A DNA stretch of 13,689 bases from Desulfurococcales archaeon (GTDB lineage: Archaea > Thermoproteota > Thermoprotei_A > Sulfolobales > Acidilobaceae), in the NCBI GenBank assembly GCA_015521095.1, contig WAOU01000059.1:1-13689 (forward strand). Direction: 5' to 3'. The notes beneath the pieces were generated by a model, which saw nothing but the letters and a program-made list of their open reading frames with translations, was not told the DNA's origin and made no database searches. The position numbers and the translations under genes were made by a program. Position 1 is the stretch's first letter; every line of letters begins with the position of its first letter. This document shows, piece by piece, positions 13,182 to 13,689 of this stretch.

Positions 13182-13689
13182 AGATCGCCCAGTATCCTCT
13201 TTAGATCAGGCTTCTTTAGTCCTAAGCCCTGTCTTTTTTCTTCCGTCGGGCTCTTCTCTACGAAATCAAATAATATCTCGGCTGAGAGTTTTCTCTCAAG
13301 ATATTTCTTGACAAGATCCGCGATTTCCCCAGAGAGTTTAGGCGCCGCATCTAGAGGCACTATTATAGTCACGGTCTCTGATCCGTCAGGCAGATAAACT
13401 CTCTTCATGTCTATAATCTTGTATGGCCTTATCACATATTCTACAAGTCTCTGAGGATCTTCGTCTGTGGGGATAACTATTACGTTGCCTATTCTGGGAT
13501 CATCTAGTGCCGCCTCGATGTGTTTTCCTAGATCTTTTGGAAGCTCGCCTCGATTTGTTTTAACAAGCACTACGAGCTTATTTCCAAAAAGATACGACTT
13601 TACATATTCTAGTTCGGAGCCCTCGACTCGCTGTTCTATACTTACCAGAGCACGCATTACTTCTAGATCTATCTCGTCATATCTACCAC
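13178..13689 (-). CDS. NusA-like KH-domain RNA-binding protein, C-terminal part (runs off the right edge)
   Basis: An internal ATG at 13657 gives 159 residues, but the frame stays open past it to the window edge. The added codons read [10 protein letters not shown] before [10 protein letters not shown], matching the join between an N-terminal zinc ribbon and a KH region in an archaeal NusA-like protein family. I therefore call it a partial gene with its start, and probably a Cys-rich knuckle, outside the window. The visible part has a degenerate first KH-like stretch ([24 protein letters not shown], given in parts) and the family's typical [15 protein letters not shown] segment near the end, with a Lys-rich tail. 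The GxxG loop is not well kept. It overlaps FEN1 tail to tail by four bases. Assignment to this family is from remembered pattern. Confidence 0.7.
   Translation of the reverse strand, partial: GRYDEIDLEVMRALVSIEQRVEGSELEYVKSYLFGNKLVVLVKTNRGELPKDLGKHIEAALDDPRIGNVIVIPTDEDPQRLVEYVIRPYKIIDMKRVYLPDGSETVTIIVPLDAAPKLSGEIADLVKKYLERKLSAEILFDFVEKSPTEEKRQGLGLKKPDLKRILGDL

Overview
The window is a compact piece of a hyperthermophile-type crenarchaeal chromosome, most likely Desulfurococcales or a relative. The archaeal signature set is unambiguous: aIF2-alpha, Nop10, aEF1-beta, a CDC48/VAT AAA ATPase, FEN1 with a PCNA box, a family 4 uracil-DNA glycosylase, and a tRNA-Tyr with a bulge-helix-bulge intron, a C1:G72 pair and an encoded CCA. 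GTG and TTG starts with GGTG/GGAGG ribosome sites and A/T-rich TATA boxes fit this. I cannot name the species from the sequence alone. I saw no mobile element, CRISPR array, rRNA or clear sign of horizontal transfer, and no gene-free stretch exceeds 300 bases.

Left part (1-4560): a minus-strand winged-helix protein is divergent from a plus-strand gene for an exported, membrane-anchored, Lon-type (S16) serine protease with many N-glycosylation sequons. Convergent to the protease is a minus-strand pair, a DPM1-like glycosyltransferase with a GtrA-type membrane tail followed by a 41-nt-overlapping family 4 UDG. Upstream of these is a small conserved-looking crenarchaeal protein. Two inverted repeats lie in the promoter of the glycosyltransferase, and a palindrome cluster sits in the convergent gap.

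Middle (4640-7430): an intron-containing tRNA-Tyr(GTA), then a minus-strand translin - aIF2-alpha - Nop10 cluster divergent from a plus-strand Zn-ribbon protein - aEF1-beta pair. This is an RNA and translation island. Bases 4816-4966, between the tRNA and nop10, hold nothing I recognise.

Right part (7600-13689): a PiT phosphate transporter and its PhoU-like (DUF47) partner, then CDC48, then a small winged-helix-like protein with FEN1. Last is the C-terminal part of a minus-strand NusA-like KH protein that runs off the right edge.

Most of the window is housekeeping. The least explained items are the exported Lon-like protease with its divergent winged-helix neighbour, the small protein paired with FEN1, the palindromic promoter elements, and a short patch of atypical codon use over the second Walker A motif of CDC48. 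Several gene starts have been moved or extended here (translin, Nop10, the KH protein) on ribosome-site and family evidence.
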